Positions 1 to 8,929 are shown, counted from the first letter of the stretch. The stretch is DNA of 64,000 nucleotides from Sulfitobacter sp. HI0040 (GCF_001634885.1 NZ_LWEX01000079.1:396-64395), one strand, 5' to 3'. The notes: generated by a model from the sequence alone, not told the origin. Numbers and translations are program-made.

Positions 1-1
1 G

Positions 2-958
2 ACGACGATCGACGCCGGCGGCTATTCCAATGCCTCCGATTTCTTCTTTCAGTTGATGTTCTGCGCCACGACCGCCTCCATCGTTTCCGGCACCATGGCC
101 GAACGCGTGAAGCTCTGGCCCTTCCTGATCTTCGTGCTGGTGCTGACCGGGTTCATCTATCCGATCGAAGCATCCTGGCAGTGGGGTGCGGGCTTCCTGA
201 GCCAGATGGGTTTCTCGGACTTCGCGGGCTCCACACTCGTCCATGCGACAGGCGGTTTCGCGGCATTGGCCGGGGCCATCGTGCTGGGGCCGCGCCTTGG
301 CAAGTTCGCCAAGGATGGTCGCGTCGTGCCGATGCCCGGCTCGAACCTCGCGCTGGCCACACTGGGAACGTTCATCCTGTGGCTCGGCTGGTTCGGCTTC
401 AACGGGGCGTCCCAGCTGGCGATGGGAACGATCGAAGACGTGGATGCCGTGGCGCAGATCTTCGCCAACACCAACATGGCCGCCGCAGCGGGTGCCGTTG
501 CCGCACTGGTGCTGACACAGGTCATGTACCGCAAGGTCGACCTGACCATGGTGCTGAACGGTGCACTCGCCGGTCTGGTTTCCATCACCGCCGGACCGCT
601 TGACCCGACCCTCTTCGGGGCGCTCTGGATCGGCGCCGTGGGCGGTGTGATCGTCGTATTCACCGTGCCGTTCCTCGACAAGCTGAAGATCGACGATGTC
701 GTCGGCGCAATCCCCGTGCACCTGCTAGCCGGGTTCTGGGGCACGCTCGTGGTACCCGTCTACACGGCAGGCACGTCCTTCGTGACACAGATCATCGGGT
801 TCGCGGTGATCGGGGCCTTCGTCTTCGGTGTATCGCTGGTGGTCTGGCTGATCCTCAAGGCGACCATGGGTATCCGCGTCGACGAGGAAGCGGAAATCAC
901 CGGCCTCGACATGAGCGAGCTGGGCATGGAAGCCTATCCGGAGTTCGCCCGCGGCTGA
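2..958 (+). CDS. amt: Ammonium transporter (Amt family), 5' end outside window
   Basis: Integral inner-membrane channel for ammonium uptake. The reading frame is open from the left edge, so the N-terminal part is missing; 318 residues remain. Visible family signatures include an ATTASIVSGTMAER segment, followed by repeated hydrophobic helices and Gly-rich turns such as HATGGFAALAGA, LWLGWFGFNG and NTNMAAAAGA, all typical of Amt pore helices. The C-terminal tail after the last helix (GIRVDEEAEITGLDMSELGMEAYP) has the conserved form contacted by PII proteins. A hairpin terminator follows directly. In Rhodobacterales a glnK gene usually sits upstream, which is outside this window. The family call is sure. 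Confidence 0.95.
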   Translation, partial: TTIDAGGYSNASDFFFQLMFCATTASIVSGTMAERVKLWPFLIFVLVLTGFIYPIEASWQWGAGFLSQMGFSDFAGSTLVHATGGFAALAGAIVLGPRLGKFAKDGRVVPMPGSNLALATLGTFILWLGWFGFNGASQLAMGTIEDVDAVAQIFANTNMAAAAGAVAALVLTQVMYRKVDLTMVLNGALAGLVSITAGPLDPTLFGALWIGAVGGVIVVFTVPFLDKLKIDDVVGAIPVHLLAGFWGTLVVPVYTAGTSFVTQIIGFAVIGAFVFGVSLVVWLILKATMGIRVDEEAEITGLDMSELGMEAYPEFARG

Positions 959-984
959 TCCATCCAGTCCGTCCAAGAAAAGAG

Positions 985-1012
985 AAAACCCGCGCCGTCG
1001 AGCGCGGGTTTT
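985..1012 (+). terminator. Rho-independent terminator of amt
   Basis: Perfect 11-bp stem (AAAACCCGCGC paired with GCGCGGGTTTT) around a 6-nt loop, starting 27 nt after the amt stop. The flanking A and T runs make it usable on both strands, so it may also stop transcription arriving from the convergent aminotransferase gene. Confidence 0.85.
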
Positions 1013-1022
1013 CCGTTTGGAT

Positions 1023-1058
1023 GCCTCCGGCGGAAGTATTTTCGATCATGAGAAGGGG
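1023..1058 (+). repeat. Dispersed intergenic repeat, copy A
   Basis: Begins GCCTCCGGCGGAAGTATTTT and ends GAGAAGGGG. It matches four other intergenic elements in this window (near 8.1, 28.4, 33.7 and 53.45 kb). It lies between the convergent amt and aminotransferase genes, immediately past the amt terminator. Function unknown; see findings. Confidence 0.6.
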
Positions 1059-1062
1059 AGCG

Positions 1063-2247
1063 TCAGATACCCACCTCGACGATTGCCCGCGCAAGGATCG
1101 GTACGGTCTGGCTGTTGAGGCCCGCAATGTTCATGCGACTGTCGCCGACCATGTAAATCCCGTGCTTTGCCCTGAGCTCCTCCACCTTGTCGGGGGTGGT
1201 GCCGAGCCGGGAAAACATGCCCCGATGCTGCGCCAGAAATCCGAAGCGGTCCGACCCGGACAGATCGCGCAGCGTATCGGCAAGCTGGCGGCGCAGCCCC
1301 AGCATCGTGTTGCGCACCTCTTCCAGTTCTGCCTTCCAACCGGCCCGCAGCGCCTCGTCCTGCAGGATCATGGTCACCACGCGCGCCCCGTGATCGGGCG
1401 GAAAGCTAAAATTCTGCCGATTGAGGAAAGCCAGCGTTCCCTGATTCAGGCCACGCGCCGCGGGTTCCGCGGAAATGGCCATGAGCAGCCCGGTGCGTTC
1501 GCGGTAGATGCCGAAATTCTTCGAACAGCTCGCCGCGATCAGGCATTCGGGCACCGCCGCCGCGATTTTCCGCGTGGCGGCGGCATCCGCATCCAATCCG
1601 TCACCGAAACCCTGATAGGCGATGTCGATCATCGGCAGGGCGCCCGTTTCGCGGAGGATTTCGATCACCGTGTCCCATTCCGCATCCGTCGGATTGGCGC
1701 CGGTTGGATTGTGGCAGCAGCCATGCAGCAGCACCACGTCGCCCGCGCGCGCCTTACGCAGATCGGCGCACATGCCGTCGAAATCGACGCCGCGCGTTTC
1801 CTCATCGAAATACCGGTAAGGCACGACTTCCATCCCGAGGTAGGACAGGATGGACAAATGGTTTGGCCATGTCGGGTCTGACACGAAAACGCGCGCCTCG
1901 GGCCGTGCCATCCGGATCAGTTCGAACGCCTGACGCACTGCCCCGGTCCCCCCGGGCGTCGCAGCCGCGGCGACAGTCTCCCGCGGCACTGCATCGCTTA
2001 GGATCAGCCCGATCATCGCATCGGCGAAAGCCGGGTCCCCGGCAAGGCCGGTATAGACCTTGGTATCCTGAGCCTCCCAGAGCCGGTGCTCCGCGGTTTT
2101 CACGGCGCGCATGACCGGGGTCAGCCCGTTCGCATCCTTGTAGACGCCCACGCCCAGATCGATCTTGGTCTCACGCGGGTCATCCCGATAGGCCTGAACG
2201 AGGGCGAGTATCTTGTCAGCAGGCTGCGCCTTGAGCGTTTCAAACAT
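1063..2247 (-). CDS. tyrB: Aromatic amino acid / aspartate aminotransferase (class I, PLP)
   Basis: Cytosolic PLP enzyme exchanging amino groups between aromatic amino acids or aspartate and 2-oxoglutarate. 394 residues, the usual length for the AspC/TyrB subfamily. Visible motifs are the N-terminal IDLGVGVYKD, the HNPTGANPT substrate/cofactor segment, and SCSKNFGIYRERTG, whose lysine (about residue 246) carries PLP. The start is the ATG overlapping the stop of the sulfurtransferase gene (TAATG), which implies translational coupling. A longer in-frame extension upstream has no family similarity. Aromatic versus aspartate preference cannot be decided from sequence alone; the tyrB symbol is the commoner annotation for this subfamily in roseobacters. 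Confidence 0.9.
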   Translation of the reverse strand: MFETLKAQPADKILALVQAYRDDPRETKIDLGVGVYKDANGLTPVMRAVKTAEHRLWEAQDTKVYTGLAGDPAFADAMIGLILSDAVPRETVAAAATPGGTGAVRQAFELIRMARPEARVFVSDPTWPNHLSILSYLGMEVVPYRYFDEETRGVDFDGMCADLRKARAGDVVLLHGCCHNPTGANPTDAEWDTVIEILRETGALPMIDIAYQGFGDGLDADAAATRKIAAAVPECLIAASCSKNFGIYRERTGLLMAISAEPAARGLNQGTLAFLNRQNFSFPPDHGARVVTMILQDEALRAGWKAELEEVRNTMLGLRRQLADTLRDLSGSDRFGFLAQHRGMFSRLGTTPDKVEELRAKHGIYMVGDSRMNIAGLNSQTVPILARAIVEVGI

Positions 2248-3104
2248 TACGAAGCCTCCCCCTTGGCGATGGGCATGGTGGGCGCCATGCCCCATTCCGC
2301 CCAGGACCCGTCATAAAGCGACCAATCCCGATGGCCCAATCGCTCAAGCCCGAGGGCGAGGATCGCGGCGGTGATGCCGGACCCGCACGAGGTGATGACT
2401 GGGCGCGACAGGTCCACGCCTGCGGCCTCGAACGCCGCGCGCAATTCATCGCCGTCCTTCATGGTCTGATCATCGTTCAGAAGCTCGGTGTAGGGCAGGT
2501 TGCGCGCGCTGGGAATATGCCCCGCCCGCAATCCCGCGCGCGGCTCGGGCGCATCGCCCCGGAACCGTGACGGTGATCGCGCATCGACGATCTGTGGATT
2601 GCCCAGCTTGGCCGCCTGCGCGACTTGGGTGACGTCCCGCACCAGTTGGTTCTGCAGACGCACTGTCATGTGCCTGTCACGCGGAATGGGCGGCATGTCC
2701 TCGGTCGGATGCCCTTCGGCCACCCACTTGGGCAGCCCCCCGTCGAGAACGGCGACATTTTCCTGCCCCATGAGCTTGAAGAGCCACCAGACCCGCGCCG
2801 CCGACAAGAGCCCGGCCCCATCGTAGACCACGACCTGATGCCCGTCGCCCACGCCCATGGCGCGCATCCGCGACATGAACTTTTCGACCGGTGGCGCCAT
2901 ATGCGGCAGGTCGGAGCGACCGTCGGAAATATCGTCGATATCGAAAAAGCGCGCGCCGGGGATATGGGCAGCCTCGTATTCGGCTTTCGGATTGCGCCCC
3001 GCGTCGGGCAGGTACCATGACGCATCCAAAAGGCGCAGATCAGGGTCCTTGAGGTGTTTGGCAAGCCAGTCCGTCGAGACCAGCGTCTTGGGATCGTCAG
3101 GCAT
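2247..3104 (-). CDS. sseA: 3-mercaptopyruvate / thiosulfate sulfurtransferase
   Basis: Two-rhodanese-domain enzyme that moves sulfane sulfur from 3-mercaptopyruvate (or thiosulfate) to an acceptor such as cyanide or thiols. 285 residues. The N-terminal inactive domain carries the AHIPGARFFDIDDISD segment. The C-terminal domain has the persulfide-forming cysteine at about residue 240 in CGSGITAA, the loop typical of mercaptopyruvate sulfurtransferases rather than of thiosulfate-specific rhodaneses. It is the first gene of a two-gene unit with the aminotransferase (TAATG overlap). The pairing suggests cysteine turnover, in which an aminotransferase makes mercaptopyruvate and SseA consumes it; that link is inference. 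Confidence 0.93.
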   Translation of the reverse strand: MPDDPKTLVSTDWLAKHLKDPDLRLLDASWYLPDAGRNPKAEYEAAHIPGARFFDIDDISDGRSDLPHMAPPVEKFMSRMRAMGVGDGHQVVVYDGAGLLSAARVWWLFKLMGQENVAVLDGGLPKWVAEGHPTEDMPPIPRDRHMTVRLQNQLVRDVTQVAQAAKLGNPQIVDARSPSRFRGDAPEPRAGLRAGHIPSARNLPYTELLNDDQTMKDGDELRAAFEAAGVDLSRPVITSCGSGITAAILALGLERLGHRDWSLYDGSWAEWGMAPTMPIAKGEAS

Positions 3105-3184
3105 GGGCAGCCCCCCTTGCAGCGGATGTGCCTCTGCCTACCGCCGCGCGCTGCCCCTGACAAGAGCGCCCGCCCCGCCCTTGT

Positions 3185-3673
3185 TCAACCGTGATCCTTG
3201 AGCAGGCGGGCCTTCTGCCGCGCCCAGTCGCGCTTGGCCGAGGTTTCTCGTTTGTCGTGGTTCTTCTTGCCCTTGGCGATGCCCAGCTTGATCTTGGCCA
3301 TTCCCCGGTGGTTGAAATACATCACCAGAGGAACGAGCGTCATGCCCTTGCGCTGGGTCGCATTCCAGAGGTTCGCCATTTCCTTGCGGGACACCAGAAG
3401 CTTTCGCCGGCGTCGTTCGTCATGGCCGAAGGTCTTTGCCTGCTTGTAGGGGGCGATATAGCTGTTGACGAGCCACAGCTCGCCATCTTCCACCGCCGCA
3501 TAGCTTTCCGCGATATTGGAGCCGCCCATGCGCAGGGATTTGACCTCGGACCCTTCCAGCACGATGCCACATTCGATGTCGTCCTCGATGGCATAATCGT
3601 AGCGGGCGCGGCGGTTTTCCGCGATCACCTTGTAGTTCGGATCGGATTTCGAAGATGATTTTACCTGCGCCAT
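3185..3673 (-). CDS. smpB: SsrA-binding protein SmpB
   Basis: Partner of tmRNA in trans-translation, which rescues stalled ribosomes. 162 residues, normal for the family. The OB-fold core is visible ([15 protein letters not shown], then [20 protein letters not shown]), followed by RKLLVSRKE and the basic C-terminal tail [20 protein letters not shown] that enters the ribosomal A site. The start was set at MAQVKSS, where homology begins; an upstream in-frame start adds 12 unrelated residues. The ssrA gene itself is not in this window. It stands alone on its strand, about 80 nt from sseA. Confidence 0.97.
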   Translation of the reverse strand: MAQVKSSSKSDPNYKVIAENRRARYDYAIEDDIECGIVLEGSEVKSLRMGGSNIAESYAAVEDGELWLVNSYIAPYKQAKTFGHDERRRRKLLVSRKEMANLWNATQRKGMTLVPLVMYFNHRGMAKIKLGIAKGKKNHDKRETSAKRDWARQKARLLKDHG

Positions 3674-3852
3674 GCCCCCCGATGTAGGGCGATGACAGGA
3701 AGGACGCAAGCGCGCGCCGCTCCGAGCGGAGGACGCATTGGCCAGCGCACCTCCTTACCCGTATCTTTCCCGAAGGGGAGCATAGATTCGCCATCTTTGC
3801 GGCCTTTAGTCGTCACCTCCTGCACTGCTGAAACATAGCCAAGGATACCGAC

Positions 3853-4551
3853 ATGCCCAACGTGCTCAGACACCTCGCACTATTGCTGACACTGACCTTT
3901 GTACTGGTTTCCTGTTCGGAACGGGTGGGGAGCGAGAAAGGCGCCCGGATCATCACACTTGGAGATTCGCTGCTCGCCTCGAACGTGGGGGAAAAACGCT
4001 CCGTCTCCAACATGTTAGAGGCTGAACTCGGCGTTCCCGTGCTCGACCGCTCCGTCGTGGGAGCGCAGATGCATTATATGCTGCCCATTTCCGGCGCGCT
4101 CGGCATGAGCATCCCCAAACAGTTCGTGCCCGGCCCGTGGGAATGGGTGATCCTGAACGGCGGCGGCAATGACCTGTGGCTGGGCTGCGGTTGCCTGCTT
4201 TGCACCGGCACCATGGAACGGCTGATCTCTGCAGACGGCAAGAAAGGCGAGATCCCGAAATTGGTACGCCGGATCAGGGCGACCAATGCCCGGGTCATTT
4301 ACGTGGGCTACCTGCGCAGCCCGGGCTTCGGTTCGCCCATCGATCACTGCAAGTCGCTGGGCGACCGGATGGAGGCGCGGATCGCGCAGATGGCTTCGGC
4401 GGATGAAGGCGTCACCTTCCTGTCCCTGGAGGACCTGGTGCCTTATGGGGACAAATCCTATCATTCGGCCGACCGCATCCATCCTTCCGTCAAGGGCAGC
4501 GCCGCTGTCGGCCGGCGGGTCGCTGACATCATTCGGAAAGGCGGGCTTTAA
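3853..4551 (+). CDS. SGNH/GDSL-family hydrolase, putative lipoprotein
   Basis: Predicted exported esterase/lipase-like hydrolase of unknown substrate. 232 residues. The N-terminus is a hydrophobic signal ending in LVSC, a plausible lipobox with the lipidated cysteine near residue 21. SGNH block I is TLGDSLLAS, with the nucleophile serine. Block III is NGGGNDLWLG, and the C-terminal DRIHPSVKG provides the Asp-x-x-His pair. A cysteine cluster (GCGCLLC) follows block III and is unusual. The RBS AAGGATACC lies just before the ATG. The stop codon overlaps the stop of the convergent DedA gene (4548-4551), so the two transcripts must cross. Similar genes are annotated only as SGNH hydrolases. Confidence 0.82.
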   Translation: MPNVLRHLALLLTLTFVLVSCSERVGSEKGARIITLGDSLLASNVGEKRSVSNMLEAELGVPVLDRSVVGAQMHYMLPISGALGMSIPKQFVPGPWEWVILNGGGNDLWLGCGCLLCTGTMERLISADGKKGEIPKLVRRIRATNARVIYVGYLRSPGFGSPIDHCKSLGDRMEARIAQMASADEGVTFLSLEDLVPYGDKSYHSADRIHPSVKGSAAVGRRVADIIRKGGL

Positions 4552-5111
4552 CCCCCTTTGCGCGACCGGACATAACGGATCAGTAGCGGCAGAAGCCCGG
4601 CGGCGGCCAGCGTCCCGGCAATGACGATGACCTCCCGCTGCTCCAATTCGCCGTAAAGCCGCGCTAGAAGGATCGCGAACGCCTGCCCCAGCGTGGCATA
4701 GAAAAGCGCCCAGAGCGACGACGCGACAAGCGTGATGGCCGCATAGGATGTGTAGGAAACCCGCGTATGCGCCAGCGCCAAGGGCGCGAGGATGCGCATG
4801 CCGGGAATGAAGCGGAACAGGGCCGTCACCACGTAAGGATGATCGCCCACATGGCGCAAAATCCGGCCCAGCATCCGTTTCTGCGACAGTTTGATGACCC
4901 GGGGATGGGTGCGATAGCGGTGGCCTGCGTAAAATATCAGGTTGTCCGCAGTCCATGCACCCGCCGCGATGGCGATGACCACCTGCCAAAGCGGCAGGAA
5001 GCCCCCGTGCGCCAGCACGCCGCCCGTGATGGCCGCCGACTCCCCCTCGAGGAAGCACCCCAGAAACAGGGCAATAAGCCCGAACTGGGCAATCAGGGCA
5101 TTCAAATCCAT
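4548..5111 (-). CDS. DedA-family inner membrane protein
   Basis: Polytopic membrane protein of the DedA/VTT (SNARE-associated) family. Family members act as undecaprenyl-phosphate or phospholipid flippases and affect envelope integrity and proton-motive force. 187 residues. Family marks are the N-terminal re-entrant region with ALFLGCFLEGESAAITGG (the Glu corresponds to a functionally essential acidic residue in the family), RFIPGMRILAPLALA (the conserved F-x-R-x-x-P-x-x-R type motif), and three to four further hydrophobic stretches. It ends in a basic RYVRSRKGG tail. The gene converges on the SGNH gene with a 4-nt stop overlap. Confidence 0.88.
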   Translation of the reverse strand: MDLNALIAQFGLIALFLGCFLEGESAAITGGVLAHGGFLPLWQVVIAIAAGAWTADNLIFYAGHRYRTHPRVIKLSQKRMLGRILRHVGDHPYVVTALFRFIPGMRILAPLALAHTRVSYTSYAAITLVASSLWALFYATLGQAFAILLARLYGELEQREVIVIAGTLAAAGLLPLLIRYVRSRKGG

Positions 5112-5150
5112 CAGGGCCTGACCTTGACAGGAATGTGAAGAAAGGCGGGG

Positions 5151-5969
5151 TCAGTCACCCAGCTTGGCATGCACTTCAGCGAGGTCGATCTCACCCACTG
5201 GCATCTTGTTCGACGGGTTGTCGAAGTCGTATTTGAACAGGTCGAAATCTCGCTTGTAGATCTCCCGCACGAGGTGCATCGAAAGATCGTCGAAATAATC
5301 CTCGACAGGATGCGCACGCTTGGGGCCGTGCCCTTCGGATTCGTTGAAGCGCGGTATCTGGGCAAGGTCCACGGGATGCGGGGTTTCGACTGCGTCCAGC
5401 ACGCTTTGCATGCCGCCGTTGAAATCCTCCGTCCAGATGATCTTGTCGTAGGTCCCGCCATTGGCAATGAACGTGCTGACATGCCCTGATTCCGCCGACC
5501 AGTGGATATCCGGATCCATCGGGCGCCGCCACCGAATGGTGTCCCGCGCGAACAGCAGGAAACGGCGGAAACTGGCGATCTGGTCGAACTCCTGCTTGCC
5601 GTCGCCGCCGCCCACTTCGATCCCGTACTTCTGGACCAGCAGCGGCACCAGCTTGCCCCGATAGCGCTTTCCGTTGCGCTGAATGCCGCAGATCTTGTCG
5701 AAAAAAGAACTGAGCACCCGGGTGTAGGGGTTGCGCACGCAGGTGAAGGCAAAGGATTTATGTCGGGTCACATTCTCCACGATCGGACCCTGCGACGCAT
5801 CGAGCGCCCATTTGTGCAGCCCTGCCTTCGCGTCGTGGATATCGCCGTCGAAAAACGCGCCGTGATCCGAATAGAACATGATCTGACCGATGGTGGAACA
5901 AGCGCATTTGGGCACCACGCGGTACACCATGCTTTCGCTTTCCGTCATCCACGTTCCGGGAAAACCCAT
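5151..5969 (-). CDS. Sulfotransferase family protein
   Basis: Likely PAPS-dependent sulfotransferase acting on a carbohydrate or other cell-surface acceptor. 272 residues from the chosen start. The 5'-phosphosulfate loop appears as VVPKCACSTIGQ near the N-terminus, and the 3'-phosphate loop as FAFTCVRNPYTRVLSSFFDK about 80 residues later. This arrangement fits the Sulfotransfer_2-like family common in roseobacters. The start at 5969 was preferred because GGAAGG lies 12 nt upstream; an alternative ATG at 6026 adds 19 residues without a good RBS. The gene is divergent from a surface glycosyltransferase and shares its 145-nt AT-rich promoter region. The substrate is unknown. Confidence 0.8.
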   Translation of the reverse strand: MGFPGTWMTESESMVYRVVPKCACSTIGQIMFYSDHGAFFDGDIHDAKAGLHKWALDASQGPIVENVTRHKSFAFTCVRNPYTRVLSSFFDKICGIQRNGKRYRGKLVPLLVQKYGIEVGGGDGKQEFDQIASFRRFLLFARDTIRWRRPMDPDIHWSAESGHVSTFIANGGTYDKIIWTEDFNGGMQSVLDAVETPHPVDLAQIPRFNESEGHGPKRAHPVEDYFDDLSMHLVREIYKRDFDLFKYDFDNPSNKMPVGEIDLAEVHAKLGD

Positions 5970-6114
5970 AGCACCACTCGCCTTCCACCTTGCGTCTGTT
6001 TTATGGCAACAGATCGTGACCCGCATAAAAAAGCAAAGAAATGCGGTTTATTCAATCGGTCTTCACGATTATCTAGTTCAACAAAAGCACCACTGAGGGC
6101 AGTTCGTTTCGCGC
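5970..6114. promoter_or_regulatory. Divergent promoter region, sulfotransferase / glycosyltransferase
   Basis: 145-nt intergenic stretch, distinctly more AT-rich than its surroundings, containing A6 and several TTTATT/ATTATC-type stretches. It must hold the start signals of both divergent genes. No single -35/-10 pair is convincing enough to place. Confidence 0.4.
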
Positions 6115-7692
6115 ATGGCAAAAATTGCCTATATCCTGCTGTGCCACAAGGACCCCGTCGCCATCATCAGGCAGGCGGAACGCCTGACCGCCGTGGGGGA
6201 CTATATGTCCATCCACTTTGACGCGAGCGCTGATCCCAAGCATTTCGCGCAGATCCAGAAGGCGCTGGCGGACAATCCCAACGTTACCTTCGCCAGGAAA
6301 CGCATCCGCTGCGGCTGGGGCGAATGGTCGCTGGTGCAGGCAACGCTTTACGCTGTGCAATCGGCGGTCGAAACCTTCCCCCGCGCGACCCATTTCTACA
6401 TGCTGTCGGGGGACTGCATGGCGATCAAGTCGGCCGAATACACCCACCAGTTTCTCGACGACAACGATTGCGACTTCATCGAAAGCTTCGACTACTTCGC
6501 CAGCGACTGGATCAAGACAGGCTGGCGCGAGGAACGGCTGATCTACCGGCACTGGTTCAACGAACGAACACAGAAAAAGCGCTTCTACACGATGTTCGCC
6601 CTTCAGAAACGGCTGGGCCTGACCCGCCCGATCCCGGAAGACATCCAGGTCCAGATCGGCAGCCAGTGGTGGTGCCTGCGGCGCCGCACGATCGAGGCAC
6701 TGCTGGATTTCCTGAAGGAACGGCGCGATGTCACGCGCTTTTTTCGCACCACATGGATCCCGGATGAAACCTTCTTTCAAACCCTCGTGCGCCATCTCGT
6801 GCCGGATACCGAAATTCGTTCGCGCACGCTGACGTTCCTGATGTTCACCGACTACGGCATGCCAACAACCTTCTATGACGATCACTACGATCTGCTGCTG
6901 AGTCAGGATTACCTCTTCGCCCGCAAGATCAGCCCCGAGGCGCAGGACCTGAAACGTCGCCTCGGTCTGCTCTACGCGGCCGAAGGCGTGCCTTTTGAGA
7001 TCAGCAACGAAGGCCGGTCGCTCTTCAAATTCCTGACGGGCCGGGGGCGCATCGGGCGGCGTTTCGTGACCCGCTTCTGGGAAACCGAAAGCACGCTGGG
7101 GCGGGAACGCGAACTGCTGATCGTGGTCTGCAAGAAATGGCACGTGGCCAAACGCGTGCTGGACCGTATTCGCCAACTGACGAACCTGCCCGCCATCGAA
7201 TACCTCTTCAACGAAGAGCACACCCCCCTGCCCGACCTCGGCGGGCTGGAAAACACGCTCGAAAAGCGCACCCGCCACCGCCGGGCCCTGATGCGCATGC
7301 TGTTCGACTACTACCAGACCGACCGGCTGATCGTCTGTATGGACCCGGGCAACCTCGACCTGCTGAACGATTTCGCCTCCGACCGCTCGATCACCCGGAT
7401 CCTCGAAATCGAATGCCAGTTCTCAGATGACTACCTGACCGGCCACGCCATGCGTGTCGGCCTCGCGGGGGAACGGACATCGCAGGACACCTTGAACCGG
7501 CTGCTGCCGACGATCCGCAACGACATGGTTCATGAATCCGACCGCATTCGCGATTCACAGTTCGAAAACCACGACCGGATGCGCGAAAGCGCCTCGTTGG
7601 AGGAAAACGCCGTCTCCCTTGGCCGCTTCCTGAACATTCCCCATGAAAAGGCGCTACAGATCGCCGAAACCGACTACCTGTTTGCAGATTGA
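6115..7692 (+). CDS. GT14-like beta-1,6-N-acetylglucosaminyltransferase / xylosyltransferase-like protein
   Basis: Putative surface-glycan glycosyltransferase. 525 residues. The first ~290 residues resemble core-2/I-branching enzymes and peptide O-xylosyltransferases (GT14): IAYILLCHKDP at the N-terminus, YMSIHFDASAD, a GWGEWSLVQATL segment, THFYMLSGDCMAI (the SGxD-type region) and IPDETFFQTLV. The rest (about 300-525) is an extra domain of unknown function, matching what I recall of the DUF5927/DUF5928 regions fused to this family in roseobacters. No signal peptide. It is divergent from the sulfotransferase, so the two may build and decorate the same polysaccharide; that is inference. The HIT gene follows 8 nt later. 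Confidence 0.78.
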   Translation: MAKIAYILLCHKDPVAIIRQAERLTAVGDYMSIHFDASADPKHFAQIQKALADNPNVTFARKRIRCGWGEWSLVQATLYAVQSAVETFPRATHFYMLSGDCMAIKSAEYTHQFLDDNDCDFIESFDYFASDWIKTGWREERLIYRHWFNERTQKKRFYTMFALQKRLGLTRPIPEDIQVQIGSQWWCLRRRTIEALLDFLKERRDVTRFFRTTWIPDETFFQTLVRHLVPDTEIRSRTLTFLMFTDYGMPTTFYDDHYDLLLSQDYLFARKISPEAQDLKRRLGLLYAAEGVPFEISNEGRSLFKFLTGRGRIGRRFVTRFWETESTLGRERELLIVVCKKWHVAKRVLDRIRQLTNLPAIEYLFNEEHTPLPDLGGLENTLEKRTRHRRALMRMLFDYYQTDRLIVCMDPGNLDLLNDFASDRSITRILEIECQFSDDYLTGHAMRVGLAGERTSQDTLNRLLPTIRNDMVHESDRIRDSQFENHDRMRESASLEENAVSLGRFLNIPHEKALQIAETDYLFAD

Positions 7693-7700
7693 GGACCCCG

Positions 7701-8081
7701 ATGGGCTACAATTACGACGACCAGAACATTTTCGCGAAGATCCTGCGGAAAGAAATTCCGAACGACACGGTTCATGAAACCGAACACAGCCTCGCCTTCC
7801 GCGATATCGAACCGCAGGCGCCGGTGCATGTGCTGGTAATCCCCAAGGGTGCCTACGTCAGCTACGATCACTTCGCGGCAGAGGCCTCCGAGGCTGAGAT
7901 CATCGACTATACCCGCGCCATTTCTGAAGTCTGCCGAAAGGAAGGCGTCGCCCTCGATCAGGGGGAAGGGTTTCGCATGATCGCCAATGCGGGCAAGCAC
8001 GGGGTTCAGGACGTACCGCACCTGCACGTGCACATCCTCGGCGGTCGCCGCATGGGCCGCATGGTCGCACGCGAAGGTTAA
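7701..8081 (+). CDS. HIT-family (histidine triad) nucleotide-binding protein, HINT type
   Basis: Small purine-nucleotide phosphoramidase-like protein of the HINT branch. 126 residues. The signature HLHVHILGG near the C-terminus supplies the three histidines; the N-terminal IFAKILRKEIP and FRDIEPQAPVHVLVIPK are typical HINT segments. The ATG at 7701 has GAGG six nucleotides upstream; a TTG 12 nt earlier is not preferred. The gene follows the glycosyltransferase by 8 nt and may be co-transcribed, with no obvious functional link. An intergenic repeat follows. Confidence 0.93.
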   Translation: MGYNYDDQNIFAKILRKEIPNDTVHETEHSLAFRDIEPQAPVHVLVIPKGAYVSYDHFAAEASEAEIIDYTRAISEVCRKEGVALDQGEGFRMIANAGKHGVQDVPHLHVHILGGRRMGRMVAREG

Positions 8082-8090
8082 ATCGGCCGC

Positions 8091-8125
8091 CCCTTCACCC
8101 TTTTCCAAATACTCCCGCCGGAGGC
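8091..8125 (-). repeat. Dispersed intergenic repeat, copy B
   Basis: On the minus strand it reads GCCTCCGGCGGGAGTATTTG followed by GAAAAGGGTGAAGGG. It is the cleanest copy in the window. It lies between the convergent HIT and DUF1523 genes, 9 nt after the HIT stop codon. Confidence 0.7.
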
Positions 8126-8179
8126 TCCGACAGCACCGCGAAAAGCCCTCGGGGGTCAGTTTCAGGTGCCCCCGGAGCA

Positions 8180-8809
8180 TCACCTGTCTTTGCGACGGTC
8201 GCGCCACCATGCGGCCAGCCGCCCCTGCCGGGCCGACAGGTCTTCCTCCATCCGCTCCAATGCCGGGTTCACACGGGCGTCGCGGAACCGCCGCCAGCGT
8301 ACCCAGACAGCGTAGACCAACGCCAGAAACAGGGTCAGCACGATGATGCTGACAAAGGGAATGCCCTTCGAGGCATTCGGCCCATCCACGACGCGCAAGG
8401 AGACGGCGTTCGGATAGATCGAGAACAGCTCGTTACGCCAGCCGTAGTGCTTCAGCGCCACATAGACAGGTGCCCCCGATACGGACCGCAGGTCAGCCGC
8501 TTCCGCTTGCAGATTCGCGGTATCGAACTTGAAATAAGGCGGCCAGCCCCAGCCGGTATCCTCGTTGCGGTAAACCATCACATCGCCGTCCGCGCGGCGT
8601 GTCTGGATAAAGAATACATCCCGGTTCTGCATCGAACCGTCCGCCCCCGCGTCAGCCTGGGCCCAGAACAAGGAGTTCGCGCCGAAATCTATCCGCTTTT
8701 CATAGGTATCGGTAATGCGGACGATATCCGTCTGCGGCAGGGTATAATGGAAAAACGCGGCGACAAGCGCCCACAGGGAAATCCAGAACACCCATTTTGC
8801 GATCTTCAT
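8180..8809 (-). CDS. DUF1523 family membrane-anchored protein
   Basis: Conserved protein of unknown function found mainly in Rhodobacterales. 209 residues. One transmembrane helix at residues ~5-25 (WVFWISLWALVAAFF), an extracytoplasmic domain with the family segments TDIVRITDTYEKRIDFG and NEDTGWGWPPYFKFDTANLQAEA, a second helix near residues 150-170 (FVSIIVLTLFLALVYAVWVRW), and a basic cytoplasmic tail. The gene stands alone, convergent with the HIT gene. Confidence 0.85.
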   Translation of the reverse strand: MKIAKWVFWISLWALVAAFFHYTLPQTDIVRITDTYEKRIDFGANSLFWAQADAGADGSMQNRDVFFIQTRRADGDVMVYRNEDTGWGWPPYFKFDTANLQAEAADLRSVSGAPVYVALKHYGWRNELFSIYPNAVSLRVVDGPNASKGIPFVSIIVLTLFLALVYAVWVRWRRFRDARVNPALERMEEDLSARQGRLAAWWRDRRKDR

Positions 8810-8929
8810 CTCGGTTCCTTCCGGCGGTGACCTATCCGTGCCGGTCTATCGGCTGCGACAACCAAGATATAGGAAGTTTCGCGCGTTTTGCGACGGTGGG
8901 ACCGGCCATCGGGGCCGGTCCCTGCCCGT

